Source: Mucilaginibacter sp. (GTDB lineage Bacteria > Bacteroidota > Bacteroidia > Sphingobacteriales > Sphingobacteriaceae). Taken from it: a stretch of DNA of 43,665 nucleotides. The stretch spans positions 1 to 43,665 of the forward strand of contig JAUCSE010000059.1 of assembly GCA_030445275.1 (NCBI GenBank), written 5' to 3'. Shown piece by piece: positions 42,282 to 43,665 of this stretch. The notes under the pieces were generated by a model. It searched no databases. It worked only from the letters and a program-made list of their open reading frames with translations, and had not been told where the DNA came from. Position numbers and translations under genes: made by a program. Each line of letters opens with the position of its first letter. The stretch's first letter is position 1.

Positions 42282-42515
42282 CAACTCATTAGCTTGCGCT
42301 CGTTTGCAACCACAGGTGTTGGGAAGATTAAATTTCTAAAAAAAATGTCATTTCGATAGAGCAGGGGCGGCAGAGGCAGGGGGCGAAAGAGAAATCTTAT
42401 ACGTAATGCAAAGCTTTAATTGCTAATCGCATAAGATTTCTCCTCGTTCCTCGTTCGAAATGACACTCCTTTATTTCTTCCCAACACCTGTGGTTGCAAA
42501 CGAGCGCAAGAATGC
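42271..42515. mobile_element. Non-coding inverted-repeat element with perfect 34-bp ends
   Basis: The left arm 42293-42326 begins CTTGCGCTCGTTTGCAACCA; the right arm 42477-42510 is its exact complement over 34 bp. A family A palindrome (42346-42465) lies inside. The unit is bounded by the 25-bp direct repeat, carries no gene, and would need an enzyme supplied elsewhere. Confidence 0.75.
42346..42465. repeat. GTCAT-ended palindrome, family A copy 2
   Basis: TGTCATTTCGA and TCGAAATGACA ends, with the inner GAGAAATCTTAT / ATAAGATTTCTC arms, as at 24248-24366. It is nested in the larger element. Confidence 0.85.
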
Positions 42516-42584
42516 GAGGTTAATAAAAAAGCTGAAAAAGGTCTAAACCTTATGGCTAAAATGGTGTCCCAGTATAAAGAATAG
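42516..42584 (+). pseudogene. Displaced original 3' end of the DUF3999 gene
   Basis: Starts with the second copy of the 25-bp repeat and reads EVNKKAEKGLNLMAKMVSQY then KE and TAG. Joining it to the gene after removal of 270 bp restores one continuous frame. This is an inference from frame and repeat continuity. Confidence 0.6.
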
Positions 42585-42594
42585 CCTTATACTT

Positions 42595-43464
42595 ATGAAA
42601 ATGAAACCACTCCTTTCACTAATTTTTTTAACGGTTGCCATAGCGGTTAATGCTCAGACCTATAGCATCTCAAAAACTGTAAACATTTTAGGAGATACTA
42701 TTGAAACATACAAGGATAAGAACGGAAAAGAGATTGCTACGACCAAATATTCCACCGATATTTTGGGAAACAAAATAAAAACCTTTACCGGCCTTAATGG
42801 AAAGAACACAGGTTCTATCAAAAAATCCAAAGATATATTGGGGAATGAGATTGCAGAGTGGTATGATGGAAATGGCCGGGAAATAAGATCTACCAAAAAA
42901 TCAACCGACATTCTGGGGAATAAGACCGTAGCATTCCTTGACAAAAATGGACGGCAGACCGCTGCCATACAAACATCAACCGATATATTGGGAAATGAAA
43001 CCAAGCGCATCACCGATGCTAATGGGCGGGATATAAGATCCATTCAAAAATCAACCGACATTTTGGGGAATAAGACCATAGCAATTCTTGACGAAAACAG
43101 ACGGCAGATAGCTGCCATACAAACATCAACCGATATTTTGGGCAACGAAACAAAAACGGTGACAGGTCCTCGCGGGGAAACCATAGGTTCTATCCAAAAA
43201 TCGAAAGATATATTCGGAGACGAGATCATAACATTTTATAATGGTAGAGGGCAAACAAACACAACCATAAAAACTTCGACCGATATTTTTGGAAATAAAA
43301 CGAAAACCATTACTGGTCAAAACGGACAACAGCTATTATCCATCAATACAACCAATGATATTTTTGGGAACACCATTACCTCCGTTAATGGCAATGAAGA
43401 TATTGAATCAGAAAAACTGTTAATGGACTTACTCCTGGACCCGGAGGGGGATAGTGTGCAGTGA
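42595..43464 (+). CDS. Secreted protein of nine exact 25-residue repeats
   Basis: 289 residues. Signal peptide MKMKPLLSLIFLTVAIAVNA, mature from about Gln21. Residues 28-252 are nine tandem units of exactly 25 residues, with a partial tenth at 253, each of the type S-(T/K)-D-I-(L/F)-G-N-x(5)-T/D-x-x-N-G-R/K-x(3)-I-x-x. Examples: STDILGNKTVAFLDKNGRQT and STDIFGNKTKTITGQNGQQL. Units 3-4 and 5-6 are especially alike at DNA level, so the array grew by 150-bp duplications. The C-terminus (DIESEKLLMDLLLDPEGDS) is acidic and non-repetitive. Even spacing and alternating strands suggest a beta-solenoid. I recognise no family. It lies after the DUF2339/DUF3999 pair, separated by the inserted element. 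Confidence 0.8.
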   Translation: MKMKPLLSLIFLTVAIAVNAQTYSISKTVNILGDTIETYKDKNGKEIATTKYSTDILGNKIKTFTGLNGKNTGSIKKSKDILGNEIAEWYDGNGREIRSTKKSTDILGNKTVAFLDKNGRQTAAIQTSTDILGNETKRITDANGRDIRSIQKSTDILGNKTIAILDENRRQIAAIQTSTDILGNETKTVTGPRGETIGSIQKSKDIFGDEIITFYNGRGQTNTTIKTSTDIFGNKTKTITGQNGQQLLSINTTNDIFGNTITSVNGNEDIESEKLLMDLLLDPEGDSVQ

Positions 43465-43564
43465 TGTAATGAGAATAATAACGCTGATAATAATGAGATA
43501 AAATGATGTTCCTAATCCCCTCTTGAGAGTAATAGCCCATGGTTAGACATTTCTACAAAAAGGG

Positions 43565-43638
43565 TGTCATGCTGAGCTCCGTCGAAGCATGGTGGGCAGG
43601 CCTCTACGCTCGACCCTTGGACGAAGCTCAGGGTGACA
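43565..43638. repeat. GTCAT-ended palindrome, family C copy
   Basis: TGTCATGCTGAGCTCCGTCG pairs with CGAAGCTCAGGGTGACA less strictly; a GGCAGGCCT centre. It lies downstream of the repeat-protein gene, where 43465-43564 holds nothing else seen. Confidence 0.75.
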
Positions 43639-43665
43639 GGCCCTTTTTGGGACATTATTAGTTCG

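Noticed and set aside
42660..43229. Long open frames antisense to the repeat protein (127 and 61 residues)
   Set aside because: They exist only because the 75-bp period keeps the antisense frame open; they lack a plausible start signal or protein-like composition.

Overview
The window looks like a chromosomal segment of a Bacteroidota bacterium, most likely family Sphingobacteriaceae (Mucilaginibacter/Pedobacter type). The reasons are the gene families present (DUF2911, DUF2339/DUF3999, Bacteroidota-style transaldolase, transketolase and GapN, YD-like lipoproteins), promoters of the TTTG-N19-TAnnTTTG type, A-rich leaders with little Shine-Dalgarno, and intergenic spaces full of palindromic repeats. 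No rRNA, tRNA, CRISPR array or prophage is visible. The genus is an inference.

Layout. 1-72 is the 5' end of an IS3-type transposase running off the left edge. 232-7068 holds an RlmI-like rRNA methyltransferase, a DUF2911 protein, and a minus-strand group made of a secreted PIG-L deacetylase, two tiny membrane proteins (one of 41 codons with a GTG start that overlaps both neighbours) and a sodium:solute symporter. 7234-11912 is a TetR-controlled EmrAB-TolC-type tripartite efflux operon with a clear operator in its promoter. 12186-13469 is an AhpD-like/AhpC-like peroxide-defence pair. 13657-16190 is a coupled pair of envelope genes (WG-repeat-like protein and DUF2306). 16313-21390 holds GapN, an Atu4866-like protein, two paralogous short-chain dehydrogenases and an AraC regulator. 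22082-22921 is a YD-like lipoprotein.

23427-33826 is an almost complete minus-strand pentose phosphate pathway cluster: ROK sugar kinase, tkt, rpiA, tal, a HAD phosphatase, gnd, zwf and pgl. Together they can phosphorylate glucose, oxidise it to ribulose-5-phosphate with NADPH production, and run the non-oxidative carbon shuffle; only ribulose-phosphate 3-epimerase is not here. Large repeat blocks split the cluster into likely sub-operons. 34299-37996 carries a GH114-like lipoprotein and a GH78-like rhamnosidase. 38576-43464 carries a DUF2339 giant membrane protein, a translationally overlapping DUF3999 protein and a secreted protein built of exact 25-residue repeats.

The most unusual material is in the spaces. 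(i) An inverted-repeat element at 42271-42515 with perfect 34-bp arms is flanked by a perfect 25-bp direct repeat, and appears to have replaced the C-terminus of the DUF3999 protein; the old C-terminus is still readable downstream. (ii) Between gnd and zwf, a frameshifted four-helix-bundle (IVS/S23-type) gene lies between inverted repeats of the same sequence that bound an empty 97-bp element next to it, which suggests an autonomous/MITE pair. (iii) A 154-bp element has 34-bp arms matching at 33 positions. (iv) Several dispersed palindrome families share GTCAT...ATGAC ends, some of them nested. (v) A 260-bp cluster of seven palindromes lies between tal and rpiA.
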